From contig JAWQUS010000030.1 of NCBI GenBank assembly GCA_036365455.1, forward strand, positions 7,130,001 to 7,194,000: DNA of 64,000 bases. Reading direction: 5' to 3'. The position numbers and the translations under genes are program-made. Position 1 is the stretch's first letter. Every line of letters starts with the position of its first letter. This document shows, one piece after another, positions 1-11,926 of this stretch. Under the pieces are notes generated by a model. That model was not told the origin of the DNA. It made no database searches and saw only the letters and a list, made by a program, of their open reading frames with translations. This DNA comes from Macrosoma leucophasiata (taxonomy: Eukaryota > Arthropoda > Insecta > Lepidoptera > Hedylidae).

Positions 1-298
1 AATAATTGAAATGACATGAAATAAAAATAATACCGAAATCATAAACCAGATAATTGCATCACTAAAAACAGAACACCTGACAGATTTAATGTTAAAGAGC
101 CCATGCACGTCGTACTTTTAGTACCTACATAGAAGTTAGACCACAAATTATGCTTACCTAATCTATAAAAATCTATAGTGTTTTATGCAGGTATACTCGT
201 ATATATTGTGTGATATTTAAATTTTTACTTATAACTCCTAACGGATAAGGAGTACTGTTACTCCCAATGTGAGCTCAGTAGCCTGAAATTATGCAAAT

Positions 299-446
299 CT
301 ATACATCTATCCAAATAAATAAAATTGGAGTGTCTGTTTGTAATATTAAAATAACCGCTTTTTATAGCTGCGCCCACGACTTCGTCCGGGCAGATACTGA
401 ACAACCATAAATTTTCACATGGACGAAGTCGCGGGCACAGCTAGTA
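299..446 (-). repeat. Family B element, internally deleted
   Basis: On the minus strand it runs from the ACTAGCTGTGCCCGCGACTT-type start at 446 to the TTATTTATTTGGATAG tail near 299. The middle of the ~340-bp element, including the GACA repeat part, is missing. Confidence 0.75.
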
Positions 447-1134
447 CGTACAAAAATTAAGAAAACCAACTTAAAAAATATTGAGGTTGTCTACTAATTT
501 CTCTATGACTCATCTCCCAATTTGGCAAGAGGACCAATTTTGATGTGAATTCAAACGAAGAATTTTTCAAATCGGTCCATAATTTTTGTGAAGAAGTAAT
601 CGTTATACATTTAATTTAATAAAACATACATATAAGACCTCCTACAGACGAACATAGACCCTATTCCTTTTTTGAAGTAAGTAAAATTAGATGATTCCAC
701 TCGATTTTGTTAGTTAACCCATTAATACCTCTAAGCTTAGCCGATGCTGATACAGGGCGATGGTTCAGTAAAACAATTTAAATAGTTACCGAAGGCCCGG
801 GTGACGGTAACAAATGACGGGACCAAGACCCGCTCCAAATCACACCTAATGCTCGATCAATCCTCATCACGTGGAAGAAATTAAAATAATTGCGCGCCGC
901 AGAATAGTGCCGGCCGTCAGACCCTTGGGTGTGGAAGGGTTAGGTACCGTTGGCTATAAAAGTTAACTAATGTAAAACTAGATCTGTTTTTAAAGCACCT
1001 AGTACGGTGGGTAGTTAAGGATATAATTTTAGCTTCAACATTTGATTAGATTTTTTTAAATACAGTTTTAAGTAAGAAATGGTATTAACCACAAATATAT
1101 TACAACAAGTTAAACGTAGGTTAGCTACACTAAG

Positions 1135-1345
1135 TGAAATAAAAGTGTTTTTATGGATTTATCTCGCATATATTAGGTACCCGACATTTCGATAGCTTTT
1201 CAGCTTCCGTGGTCGCGGAGGCTAACGCCGGGTGGATAATAAAAATCATTTTAGTAGCTATAATATACGCAAGATAATTCCTTAAAAATTGTTTTATTTC
1301 AACAACAGAACTAAGCCCACTGTGTTTTATTTTTGGTTCCATTCA
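1135..1345. repeat. Degenerate foldback MITE, same family as 34696-35100
   Basis: It contains the family's TTATGGATTTATCTCGCATA arm, a 'CCCGACATTTCGATAGCTTTTCAGC' type centre and the inverted arm near 1235-1335, all mutated relative to the well-preserved copy at 34.7-35.1 kb. Confidence 0.6.
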
Positions 1346-1357
1346 AATTATATAATC

Positions 1358-1811
1358 AACTAGCGGCCCGCCCCGGCTTTGCACGGGTGCAACGTTACCT
1401 ACATTACTACTATCATAATAAAATATAGAGTACTAGCGACCCGCCCCGGCTTCGCCCGCGCTGCTCTGCTCCTATTAGTCATAGCGTAATGTAAGCTATC
1501 CTATCTCTCAAGTTGGATCAAACTGCACATGGTGTGCGAATTTTATTATAATCGGTTAAGTGGTTTAGGAGTCCATTGAGGACAAACATTGTGACACGAG
1601 ATTTATATATATTAAGACTAGCGGCCCGCCCCGGCTTCGCGCGGTTGTTACCTCCCCTCTTCTATTCATCTAAGGCTATATATGCCTTCCTCGATTAATG
1701 GGCTATCTAACACTGAAAGATTTTTTCAAATCGGACCAGTAGTTCTTGAGATTAGCGCGTTCAAGCAAACAAACAAACAAACTCATCAGCTTTATAATAT
1801 TAGTATAGATA
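1358..1811 (+). repeat. Three head-to-tail partial Family C elements
   Basis: CTAGCGGCCCGCCCCGGC or a close variant begins at about 1360, 1433 and 1619. The second copy carries the 'ATCGGTTAAGTGGTTTAGGA' segment. The third has the CAAACAAACAAACAAAC run and the TTTATAATATTAGTATAGAT tail. The short tail repeat and 5' truncations suggest retrotransposed, RTE-like non-autonomous elements. Confidence 0.7.
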
Positions 1812-2931
1812 TAAATCCTTAATTTCATTTTTTTTTCTAAAACTATTAAAATCAGATTAGGTAAGTAAATGAAATGTCTACCTACCCGTGAATAGAGTTA
1901 GCATTTCGTCTAGTTTCTCACAGATACCTACATGCTTAGAGTATTATAAAATCTACATACCTACATATTTTCATCTGCACTTTTGATCAATGTTGTGTTG
2001 AACACATATTGAACAGAGTTGATGCAACAATAGCTTGTAGTCTTAGCTCCAGAGTGAAAATTACAACATTTTGTTAGATTTTCAAATCGACATCGAGTTA
2101 TCCGAAATGTTCCTTTGCGTTATAAAATACATTAAAAAAGGGTTAAAAAAGCGATTCTGCTATCCGTACCTCTCAGTAGACGAATGTGAGGGCACAAAGG
2201 AGCTGCTGTAATGAATCGGTTGTTTAATTAATTAGTCAAGAAAGGGCCGGGACGCGGGGCGCTAACCGCTTCGTTCATGTGTGCATGCCCTGCATATTGA
2301 TTTATTATCCAGCCTCTATACGGAGATACATTATTTAATTCTAGCAAGTTCTCGAGTGTAGGGAAATTAGACGCGGGCATATTAATGATGCGAATCCTTC
2401 GAACGCATTAGTTTCTTCAGGATGTTTTATTGGATTTCGCGTAGGCTTTCAGATGTATGAAGTACTTTAATTTTAAAATTAAGATTGATGTATGTTTTCT
2501 TGTGACTTAATCGTAAAGTTACTGAGAGTAAACATACTAATCTTCACTTTTGTCCAGAATTACATGTTAGAAGTGTATAAGGAATTATCTTTATGTTTGC
2601 TAATTTTCCTTTTAAGCTTATTTTGACTTCTATGTTTATGCCTTCATAAATATATGATCTGAACTTAGAATACCTACTGACTTTTCTATGTAAGCTACAT
2701 ACAACGTTACAAATCAATCATTTTAATTCGCTTTGTGAAACAAACATTTTCCTTCTTTTACTATCTACTCTAATTCACACAATTATCTACATATTAATTT
2801 TACGAATAACAAACGCTTTATTACAAAAAATTATAATTAAAAGTGCGCTATGCATATTTCAATTATAAAATCTGTTATATTTATTTGTTCAGCTTTGATT
2901 TACTTAGTTCCTCAAGTAATTAAAGAGACCT

Positions 2932-3060
2932 TTCATCATCATAACTTCAGCTGAAAGACGTCTACTGCTGGACAAAAGTCTCTGGGCTACCTTCATCGAG
3001 TGATTTCTTGCAACCTTCACCAGGTCGTCGCTTTAGCTCCTGGGGGACTGCCTACGCTTT
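2932..3060 (-). mobile_element. LINE (RTE-like) 3' end, degenerate
   Basis: Read on the minus strand this aligns with the LINE pieces at 13236-13448 and 39839-39995: a reverse-transcriptase ORF C-terminus of the type 'DDLVKVA..HSMKVAQ' followed by TTTTGTCCAGCAGTAGACGT and a short ATGATG tail. Only the last ~40 codons remain and they are mutated. Confidence 0.65.
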
Positions 3061-3318
3061 TTCTTCCATGGCAATAGTTAATTATGACCATAGCGTTATT
3101 TTAATTCTATTCAACATCTGAATTACGTACTTATCTAAGTTATCGGTAACCAATGTAGTTTTTGAAAATGTTGAAAGTGGTTATACAGATAAATCTAACA
3201 AAGTCAGACTTAGACCAGCTTAAGTATTATTTAAAAATCCATGCCTTTGTCAAATCAAACGACAATCCAAACAAAATACACTGAACATATGATAGGTTAC
3301 CGTCTCAAGTGAAGTCAA

Positions 3319-3362
3319 TAAAACAGAGCGGATATAACAGACAATACCTCCCTATTTTTACC
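3319..3362 (+). repeat. Direct repeat, copy 1 (copy 2 at 4297-4338)
   Basis: About 41 bases are identical at the two places, beginning AAAACAGAGCGGATATAACA. Flanks do not match. Origin unknown. Confidence 0.7.
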
Positions 3363-3934
3363 TCATTACCGTGGGTGGTTTGGTTTACGACATGTTGTGC
3401 AGCACAATTTAATAATCGGGCGAACTATTAACGATGTTTTTCTTAAGGCAGCAATGGCGAGCTATTTTAGGTGCGCGGGCACAGACCACCCGCGTGTTTG
3501 CTACCGAATACTATAGATACGCGTTGTGTTTACGTTTGCTTGTGACTAACTTCATTGTTTACTTCTCACGTAAAAAATGCTAGGTGTTATGATCTATGCG
3601 TATATTAACGGCTTAAGGCGCGTTTACATTCTATTTTTTTAAGGTACAGCTCAGAAATTTCTGTAACGGAGACTTGACCGCTTAAGCTTCATGATTGGCA
3701 ACTCAACTACGCTGAAATCTGATTCTCTGGTTTTATGAACAGAATTAATTTCCCATCAATATAAACTGTACCTATACTTATTTGCCACTTCATGGCATAA
3801 AAAAATGTGTTGAAGGCTTAAGATTTCGTCAATCACATTCATTACAATTGTTATGAGATTTCAATACCTTTTCTGGAAACCTTAATTTTCAATTGAGCGA
3901 ATTGTGTAAAATATTTAGAATATGTATCTTCACG

Positions 3935-4027
3935 CCAAGTCCCTTACGGGGTAGGCAGCTATCTACCACACTACCTATCGTGGAGCCCCAGATATCCTGG
4001 TCCTGACGCACCTCCCGTGCTTCTTCT
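3935..4027 (-). mobile_element. LINE 3' end fragment
   Basis: On the minus strand it matches the 'GAGGTATGTCAGGACCGGGA' region and terminal 'CCCGTTAGGGACCTGGCGTG' segment of the fragments at 7510-7835 and 19300-19404. It is truncated and mutated. Confidence 0.6.
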
Positions 4028-4994
4028 ACATAAGAATGTGTTACTAATTACCCACAAATTTTATATAACTTCTTTTCACTATATATATCTGTAAAACATA
4101 TAAAAACCTAAATACAGACTATTTTTCTTATCCTGAGATATGCCTTGATGAAAATGATCGCGCCATCGTCGCCATAAATTATAAAACAAGAAAAAATCTT
4201 TTTTACACTTTATAATGTACAAACGTTTATAAATAGAATTACATATTTTATTTTAAAGAAAAATGGAAAGAAAAATTTGACTTCAGGCGAGTCTTGAAAA
4301 CAGAGCGGATATAACAGACAATACCTCCCTATTTTTATTAGAATTACATCCCGATGATTATAATCAATAGAGTCCACCGTCATAATATATCTGTTAGAAT
4401 TTTTAAATCTCAAAAAATGTAAATGAAAGCCTCATCTTTATCCGAAGAAATAATCTTAGCTAGACGTAAAATACAAGGCTAACTAGTTGAAATGCTTGGC
4501 ATAATAAATCTAACTAGACCGGACGCCACCCCTCGTAATCCTTTAATCAGGTCCACAGTAGCCCTTGCCGCCTGCACCCTATTTTTCCCTCCCATCTGTA
4601 ACATACCCCCACCCCCTCCGACCCCTTGAATGGTGCAAATGACAGTTTCTAATTCCAACTTGCCATGAAAGTGTGTAATTGTTGCGCGCTTGATTTATAC
4701 ACTCGAACCTTTAACACAGCAATGTGTATGTGTGGGTCACGTCGCTTTCAATTGTTTTTCGTGTGTGCGCGTTGCATTTGTCAATTTAATGTCGGCCGTG
4801 GAAATTTAAATGCGATTCTATGGAAGCGTTTCAACTTTACATGGTCCGTAATGCAATAATGAAGTATCGCTCGCATGTTTTTTTTTTACTACGTTTGATT
4901 TAAGGATAGTAAAGGTTATATGGTTGTATGTTATATGTAATTTTAAATAACATGTTGTACAATGTGGTACAATTATGATATTTTGGGTTTACAT

Positions 4995-5053
4995 TCCAAG
5001 GTGAAACAGCTTTGAAATGATGCTACAGAATTCTACAGCTGTTTCACATTGGA
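4995..5053. repeat. Short inverted repeat (17-bp arms)
   Basis: TCCAAGGTGAAACAGCT at 4995-5011 is inverted at 5037-5053 with one mismatch, around a 25-base centre. It could be a MITE remnant. No target duplication was recognised. Confidence 0.6.
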
Positions 5054-5459
5054 CTTTTAAAAATAGTATTCTACAAATCAATGTATGAAGCTTGCCATGA
5101 TTTTTTTTATCGATTATAGTAACCAAAATATATTAAAAGTATTTAAAAGCCAGTATATGGTAGTGATTTGTTTACTTTGACATATTAATAAACGTATCAC
5201 TTGTTATTCGCTTTAATTTTTATATTGTAATTTGACCTATTACAAGCAAATTCTATTATTTCCAAGCGATTAAATTAGATTAAAGTTTGAAAGTGATGAT
5301 AGCTTTTTTGTATGAGAGGGTTCAAATAAAGCAGTTCTTTAAGCAATGTCATTTATCCATAGGCCAATGAGGGTCTTGATTATCCCAATCTTTCGTTTTA
5401 GTATTTTAAGATAAAATTCGTTGGCAATCGTTAAGTTCAACTTATAGATTTACCGTTTA

Positions 5460-6580
5460 CCATTTGATGAATAGGTTTTGGAATAAGTTAAGGCATCTAT
5501 GGTAGAATGTTTTAACTCTCACATAATGACGTGTCAGAAGAGTCAATTAGATAACTCGTCTCTAGTCTTTTTACGACATTTACGAATTTTTACGACTACA
5601 TATATCTATGTAAGGAAGGTGGCAAACAAGCATGCAGATCACATTGACGTTAAGTGATGACTGCAGCCTATAGACATCACTATACAAAAACCGGAGGTCA
5701 AAATGCAGATGCGTTGCCACACTTGAGACCTAAGTTATTTTCTCTGTGATAGTTGTTACGGGGCCATACAATTTGGTTTAAATCCGAATTTAATTTATAT
5801 AATTGTACTGAATATTTCAGATAATATTCATAATAGTTGTCACCGATAATCTGATCCCAGTATACCTATAGGTTTTATATACGTTAAGTCGTCTTTCCAA
5901 ATACCTCAGAAAGTTTTATCACAGTCTAAAGAAAACGAACGTGTTAATGTTTTATGATCACACATAACGATGTGTCAGAAAGAAAGTAGGTACCTACATT
6001 GATTTTTTACTGCTAAATTAAATTAAAATAAGTAAGCCTTTTAAAAGTAAAGTAAAGTAGGTTAATAAGGGATAAGTCTGAATAACCCATCTGTCGAATG
6101 TTATTTGTTTTAAATCCATATACCTATCATTCATTTATGTATGTAGCCGTACAATAATTGTACTTTCACCCCACACTTTCTCAAAATCAATGTCAGTTGA
6201 AATATTGTATTACGTACGCATGGTTCAAACCGTCGCCTAGATTGAATTATGTCACCAAGTTCTATATAGATATAGGGTTGTCAAGTGACTTGAATAATTC
6301 GCCTGGATCGCGACACCTGCTCGTGACAACAATGCGTGCTATTAGGGATGTCAATTTGCGATTATTAGTAAGTAGGTACGTTCCATTAAAATTTTTAAAA
6401 TGTTACCTTTGTAGAATGTTTTTTGACTCTCATGTAACGATGTGTGAGAAGTCAATTAGCTACATTGATTTTCACTACTTCTTACATGAAAAGTTGTAAG
6501 CCCAAGGGTAAGCCGAGAAATCTGAATAACCTATGTGTGAAATAAGATTTAATGTTTTTTAAATACACATATTTTCATTA
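5460..6580 (+). repeat. Local tandem repeat, three diverged copies
   Basis: A segment containing 'GAATGTTTTNACTCTCANNTAA', 'GANGTGTNAGAA' and 'CTACATTGATTTT' recurs near 5500-5570, 5945-6115 and 6405-6545. Each of the last two is followed by a 'TCTGAATAACCNAT' segment. A SINE-A fragment lies between copies 1 and 2. The 113-codon frame at 6158-6499 falls across this repeat and is not taken as a gene. Confidence 0.6.
5612..5771 (-). repeat. SINE-A, 5'-truncated
   Basis: It has the GTGGCAAACAAGCATGCAG end and continues through the GATGACTGCAGCCTATAGAC core to the GTTACGGGGCCATACA region. The 5' half of the element (right side here) is missing. Confidence 0.85.
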
Positions 6581-6742
6581 AATAAATTTAAACTTTTGGA
6601 TATTTTGCGTCCTCGGTTCCCTTAATTTTGATTTACTATCAAAATTCGTCACTAGACCTTAGTGACCTCGGATATTTTGCATGTAGTTATGGTGGTAAGC
6701 CAGCGTGAAGTTCACATGAATGGCAAATGGTCCTACAAACTT

Positions 6743-6774
6743 CTACAAACTTATGTAGATACATAAGTTTGTAG
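6743..6774. repeat. Perfect 14-bp hairpin
   Basis: CTACAAACTTATGT (6743-6756) and its exact inverse (6761-6774) flank a 4-base loop, immediately upstream of a Family B element. Confidence 0.85.
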
Positions 6775-6810
6775 GACGACGTATAAGTATAAGATTAAGT
6801 TTATAGATAG

Positions 6811-7137
6811 ACTAGCTGTGTCCGCGACTCCGTCCGCGTGAGAATTTATGATTGTTCAGTATCTACCCGGACGAAGTCGGGGGCGCAGCTAGTATAAAAA
6901 TAGCCTAAGTTACTCCTTATTACATAAGCTATCTGCCAGTGAAATTCCCGTCAAAATCGGTAAAGCCGTTCCCGAGATTAGCGGGTACAAACAGACAGAC
7001 AGACAGACAAAAATTGTAAAAAATATTGTTTTGGTATATGTACCGTGTATACATACATATGCATTTAGTAAAAAGCGGTTATTTTAATATTACAAACAGA
7101 CACTCCAATTTTATTTATTTGTTTAGATGTATAGATA
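6811..7137 (+). repeat. Family B element, near full length
   Basis: It runs from ACTAGCTGTGTCCGCGACTC through the ACAGACAGACAGACAGAC run to TTTATTTATTTGTTTAGATG plus a short TATAGAT repeat. The short 3' repeat suggests mobilisation by an RTE-like LINE. Confidence 0.85.
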
Positions 7138-7509
7138 TCAAATGTATCCCAAAGAGCGATAAGGGATATCCGGTGCATGTCGTGTGTCGCATGAATTATT
7201 TGCACGTCGTGTCACCTGTTTGGTCCCCGATGCGTGCCTAGGGACCTCGATTAGAGATGTCGATTGGTTTGTAACGCAATTCGGAAATACCACATCGGGG
7301 GAGTAGCGAAACTAGCTTTTTTGGATTGATTTTGAGTTTCACGATCACTATTATTGAGTTATCATTCATACTGAATCGTTCATATCTGTGCTTTTTTGTG
7401 ACAAATGTTACAATGCTGACGTCCGTTTTTTTATGTCATGAAATGGCAAACAATCATTCAAAATCAGATCCCAAAAATAGCTATGTTTTTAAATTAAAAA
7501 AATTAAAAA

Positions 7510-7835
7510 AGGCATGCTCCGATGGTTCGGGTATATAGAATGTCGAAAAATTGAATGTCTAAACAGATATACAATGCGAATGTGGATGGTTGCAGAGACC
7601 CAGGAAGACCAAGACTGACCTACCACGACCAAATAGGTCGAGTTCTGTCTGATGGTTCGGTCAAAAGTCTTCGGTATCAAAAAGGAATAGGCGTGCATGT
7701 ATGAAGAGAATGATGAAGGTTGACGAGGCACGAGAGGTATGTCAGGACCGGGATATCTGGCGCTCTATACTCTCTGCCTACCTGGACCTCCCCAGTATCT
7801 TCACGCCAGGTCCCCACCTGGCGTGAAGATACATA
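7510..7835 (+). pseudogene. LINE ORF2 C-terminal pseudogene and 3' end
   Basis: Frame by frame the sequence reads as the C-terminus of a LINE reverse transcriptase: 'MLRWFGYIE' near 7514, then RRACMKRMMKVDEAREVC near 7688-7745, then 'QDRDIWRSILSAY', with in-frame stops and frameshifts between these blocks. No function can remain. The 3' end is duplicated head to head, giving a perfect 17-bp palindrome at 7795-7832. The same 3' end with an ATAC-type tail recurs at 19300-19404 and 50567-50612, and inverted at 3935-4027 and 37262-37345. The family is known from its motif style; the clade is my inference. Confidence 0.7.
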
Positions 7836-7872
7836 CATATAATACATTTGTATTAAAATCTCTGACTTGTAC

Positions 7873-8160
7873 ACTGGTGGTAGACTTCCAGTGGACTCGA
7901 GGGCGTAGGCACCACCGCATTACCTAATGTTTCTGCTACCAAATGGTAGTGTTCAGTACTATTGTTTTCCGGTTTGATGGTAAAGTATGGCCTCGTAATA
8001 ACTATCACAGTGACATGACAACTAAGATCTCAGGGGTGACAACTCAACTGCATTTTGAGCTTCGGCTGTTGTGTAAGTATCTATAGGCTGCAGTCATCAC
8101 TTAACATCCATGTGCACTACATGCCGGTTTGCCATCTTCATAGGATAAAAAAAAGAAAAA
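7873..8160 (+). repeat. SINE-A, near full length
   Basis: It runs from ACTGGTGGTAGACTTCCAGT to a GCCATCTTCATAGG end followed by an A-rich tail. Confidence 0.9.
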
Positions 8161-8628
8161 TAAGTCCCTCCCTAAATTCTCAGCGCTCCATTTTTTTTAT
8201 GATTTAATAGAATAGGTGTAGAGAAATATAATTACTTGCTTTTGATCTCTAGAATATATAGCAAAACGTGGCACGAATTTCGTATAGGATAACTTCTAGC
8301 TCTATTATATCTGTTTCATGTTTTAAATAATGTTAGAAGCATCAGCTTAAGTTATACGTTTAAGTATTTCTATACTCACCATCACTCATACTTATGTGAA
8401 GACATGAGATACAGGGTGTACGGTAAAGTGTGTGTCACTATTGGCGATGAATTATCGAGTGTCTGCGAACAAATGTTCCCAGACTGAGGAGGGTGTTGAA
8501 CACACGAGCTATTGAGGAATTCATATGGTCCTACCTACTTTGTTACAATTCGATGTATAGTTTGCATCCATCCATCCTCCAAGTTTTTAAAGTTTGCTTA
8601 GAACTGTTTGCGTTTGTTTTTTATACTT

Positions 8629-8877
8629 ACTAGCTAACCCGGCAAACTTCGTATTTCCTCACAATGAAAATGTGTCAAAGGTTTGATATACTATTTGTAT
8701 GGGAAAATGAAGTTGTGGTTTATACTATTTCCCTTCAATTTCTTCATATTTTCTTACCTTTTAAACCTTCCCTGGACTCCAAAAAATAATTCAAACCCAA
8801 AATTAGCCAAATCGGTCCAGCCATTCTCGAGTTTTAGCGAGACTTACGAACAGCAATTGATTTTTATATATATAGAT
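8629..8877 (+). repeat. Family D element
   Basis: It begins ACTAGCTAACCCGGCAAACT and ends with AACAGCAATTGATTTTTATA plus a TATATAGAT tail. A similar copy lies at 24834-25076 and 3' pieces at about 36820-36910 and 57715-57780. Confidence 0.8.
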
Positions 8878-9179
8878 TTCCATGGTTAATTATTATAATT
8901 CGTTCTACTACAGGATTCTGTAGACGAACTGTGACTTCTTATATTGATATGCAATGGCGATTAGGTTTGGTATTGTTTGTATCTGTATAACTGTTCACAT
9001 TTTTTAAACTGAGTAGCTTTGTCTCTATTACTTGTGCTGTTGTTAGAAGCAAGGTCGCATAAACAAAAAAAGAAAGAAAAAACAACGATTCAATTTCTGT
9101 TCTAAATTATAATCAGGATAAAACGACGTAGTCCAGGAGCAGATGTATTTTCGCAATTGATTATGATAGATCATATTCA

Positions 9180-9345
9180 ATTACGTTGTTTGTCCGCGAT
9201 GGACTCCTAAACTACTCAACCGATTTTAATCAAACTTTGCACACCGTGTGCTGTTTGATCCAACTTGAAAGATAAGATAGCTTACATCTCAATTTATAGT
9301 CGGAATATTATGTTAATTAAATTGCACCCGTACGAAGCAGGTACG
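9180..9345 (-). repeat. Family C-like element, truncated
   Basis: On the minus strand it matches the middle of the copy at 1433-1612 ('ATCGGTTGAGTAGTTTAGGA', 'CACACGGTGTGC'). Confidence 0.6.
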
Positions 9346-10230
9346 AGCTGATAGTTATAAATAATAAAATGTTAAGAGGAAAATGGAAACAAAAAGTGTT
9401 AAATGTAACATATCGTTCGAATGACTAAGAACAATAGCTTGATTGATATCAATTAATACATAATGGAAATCAAACATAGAAGCACACCAAAGCACATTAC
9501 TATAAATGAATGTACAATTGATTAATTAATTCTTAATAACGATCATACCCTTTTTTATTAGAGCTCCTGCCTATTCAAAGGGTCAGCAACGTATCATCTC
9601 GGCTCGATGGTCCTTTCATCCCTTTACACGACAAAAAAGATGTAAAATGTATACGTTTTTGTCACTTTTACTAAACGGACTTTAATAAAAGTTAAGGAAG
9701 GCTTCGAACGAAAAATTATAGAATTTCTCAAAAATGTATTTCTTTAAATTACTTACTTTATTTCTCGTTTAATAATTAAATTGTAAAACTATATTCATTA
9801 AAATTTAATTTTCTTAGAAAATTCATGAACGTCATTTTACATATTCTGCATATTTGTCTTTGTCAGCTGAATTAAAAAAATCTATTAAATTGCTTAGTGC
9901 CGGCCACTGATATTAGTTAAATTTTATTTGCATGAAATTAAATTTGCACGAGTAGATACACAATAATAACCTACATGGATAACCATTTGAAGCGTCACCT
10001 ACCTCACGTCACTTCGAACTTTCTACACACTATAAGTTTTACATATAAAATTGAATATATATCAAGCGTCTATCTGTTACAGTTCCTAAAATCGACCAAA
10101 AGACCACACTGTACAACAAATTATAGTTAAAAAAGTTATAAGGAGGGCTTGACCCTATTAATTTTTATTTTATTCTACTTTAAGTATTTATTGTTATAGC
10201 GGCAACATCTGTGAAAATTCAACTGTCTTA

Positions 10231-10331
10231 CTACCACGATTCATGAGATACAGCCTGGCAACAGACAGACAGAGAGACGGACAGGGGGAATCTCGGTGAT
10301 AGGGACCGTTTTTACCCTTTGGGTACGGATA
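10231..10331 (+). repeat. Family H fragment
   Basis: It contains ACGATTCATGAGATACAGCC, a GACAGACAGAGAGACGGACA run and 'CCGTTTTTACCCTTTGGGTA'. Related pieces lie at 55735-56165 and, inverted, at 61130-61300. Confidence 0.7.
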
Positions 10332-10444
10332 CCTAAAAATAACAAACTATTTATTAAGTGATACTATAAATATTAAATATTTGATCATAATGTTGTTTGT
10401 AGAGGACAGCCTGTATCGTACTGATGTAGTGTTGTCTCTCCTAG

Positions 10445-10546
10445 GGCAGCAGCAGCAGTTCCACTTCGCGTTCGGCCAGCGCCCCTTCCCCTTTCCGCCC
10501 GACCCGCTCGGCGGCTTCCGGATGCCGCCCATCACTACTTGTCAAA
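10445..10546 (+). CDS. lz: Runt-family (probably Lozenge) exon A: post-Runt-domain segment
   Basis: This internal coding exon is bounded by a good acceptor (pyrimidine-rich tract then CTAG, with a TACTGAT branch-point candidate at 10419-10425) and a consensus GTAAGT donor at 10547. It begins with the last two bases of a split codon and ends with the first base of the next. It encodes 33 whole residues: four glutamines, then FHFAFGQRPFPFPPDPLGGF, then RMPPITTCQ. A QFHF..GQRPF motif directly after the DNA-binding domain is a RUNX/Runt-family feature (established knowledge). The wording DPLGGFRMPPI is what makes me prefer Lozenge over Runt, RunxA or RunxB; this is recall-based inference. The Runt domain should lie in the preceding exon, which is not in the window. 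Nothing in the exon is broken. Confidence 0.85.
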
Positions 10547-10599
10547 GTAAGTATAAAATTTTTTATATGTTATAGTGGTGGCAACCAAAGATGCAGTTC

Positions 10600-10790
10600 A
10601 CATTGATGACGACCCGGTTAGTCCGGTCCAGTGGTGTGTGACGATGGCTTGACTCGAAAGGTCGCGGGTTCGACTCGACATTATTTCCCAATACGGGGGC
10701 ACCGGGAAATAATGTTTGTATGGCCTACAGAAATGAAATACAGTCATGGAGTTGTGTAAGACTCCACACATAAGAGCGTGTGACAGTGAT
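10600..10790 (+). repeat. Possible tRNA-derived SINE
   Basis: A tRNA-like B box (GCGGGTTCGACTC, about 10663-10675) lies ~45 bases after a weak A-box-like TCCAGTGGTGTG. The body has a short inverted repeat around ATTATTTCCC. A SINE-A scrap (10576-10610, minus) abuts it. There is no second copy in the window to fix its limits. Confidence 0.4.
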
Positions 10791-11339
10791 TTTACTTTCA
10801 GTATCAATGGAACAGAATTAGATCTATTCTGATAATGACGCATTTGTTTAGCCTCAAATTGAAACTGTTGACCTACACAACCGCACGTATTTTGTTAGAT
10901 AGGAATAGTTTTAATTGCGGTTCCACGAGTGGCATGTTACCAGAATACGAGTAGTGCTGCTGAGCATTAGCAGACCACTACCTTCTATTCTATTCTATAA
11001 AAGTTCTCAAATTCCTGTAGTCGAGTTCTGACTACCAGTTCCAATAACAAGTCAGTGAATGCTTAAAAGCTTAACTACCGACGTCTTTATCGTCGATAAA
11101 TCAATCTTAAAATCTGTACTGCATGGTTGTAAGCCACTGCCGTTACATGAAAAAAAAAAATAATACGAATTGGTTTGATGGAGCCGGCATTTCACATTTT
11201 AAAGATTCACAAACATCAAACAATAATTCAAGTTATATGGCTGCCTCCTTGAAATATATAACGAAATGAACACAGCACCACATACCACCGCACCAAAACC
11301 TTATAAAACCTGCGGTTCAAAAGTGAATGAGTCACCAAA

Positions 11340-11700
11340 CCGTGCGATACGCTAAACTACATTCACTAAAGCGCGGATTCAATCAGCCGACCAAAAAAAT
11401 TCAACTGAAAAGCTGACTGCGGACCCAATCGAACAAGCACGGATCGAGCCCGCTAAAATCCTGGACTGCCCCAAAACAACTCAAAACGGGAAAAAAACAT
11501 TCGCAAATCGACGCGGCGAGCGCGTATCGTATAAAAACCGAGTTCGCCGATCGACGGCCAAAACGGAACCCGTGATACCGAAAAATAAAAGTCCATATAA
11601 CTCCGGAAAAAATAAAGTGGACGCAACGCCGCCGTCCGCTGGCATGCGTTTTGTCCACTCTCAATATCTTTATAAGTGGGGGCTCGGATCGTTTTCAACT
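11340..11700. other. CpG-rich unique intronic block with TATA-like motifs
   Basis: This ~360-bp block is much richer in CpG than its surroundings and has no repeat match in the window. It includes TATAAAAACC near 11530 and TATAAGTGGG near 11671, the latter ~25 bases before TTTTCAACTG. It could be an internal promoter or enhancer of the Runt-family gene. This is base-composition evidence only. The overlapping reading frames on the minus strand look like no known protein. Confidence 0.3.
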
Positions 11701-11926
11701 GTTTCAATCTGATAGCTTATGAATACGAATTGCGTTTGAGTTTAGATGTTTTGTTAGAGAAGGTGTAGACTTATGTTACAAATTAGATAAAATGATTTTT
11801 TTTCTTTAAGTTATACCTACATTAATTCTCTGTTCTATTTTCAACTACATCTTTTCTTATAGTGGTTTCTATCTTGCCAAACATAGTCAATACGTTTCAC
11901 CACCACTGTATCCGCTTTTATTGTCA

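Larger units (their letters stand above)
1..10444 (+). other. Presumed upstream intron of the Runt-family gene; no exon recognised
   Basis: No coding exon can be supported in this stretch. I looked for the Runt DNA-binding domain, which must precede the exon at 10445, and did not find it in any frame, so it probably lies upstream of the window. What is visible is mobile-element debris, listed separately, among AT-rich unique sequence. The longer pieces without recognised repeats (447-1134, 1812-2931, 4028-4990, 8161-8628, 9346-10230) show nothing I can name. A GC-richer patch at about 745-955 and a C-rich patch at 4500-4640 stand out only by base composition. Confidence 0.5.

Noticed and set aside
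6158..6499. 113-codon + strand frame
   Set aside because: It lies across a diverged local tandem repeat, has no recognisable domain and no supporting splice or promoter signals.
11401..11707. Two overlapping minus strand frames of 84-87 codons
   Set aside because: They follow from the GC-richer, stop-poor block in the intron. The two frames contradict each other and neither resembles a known protein.
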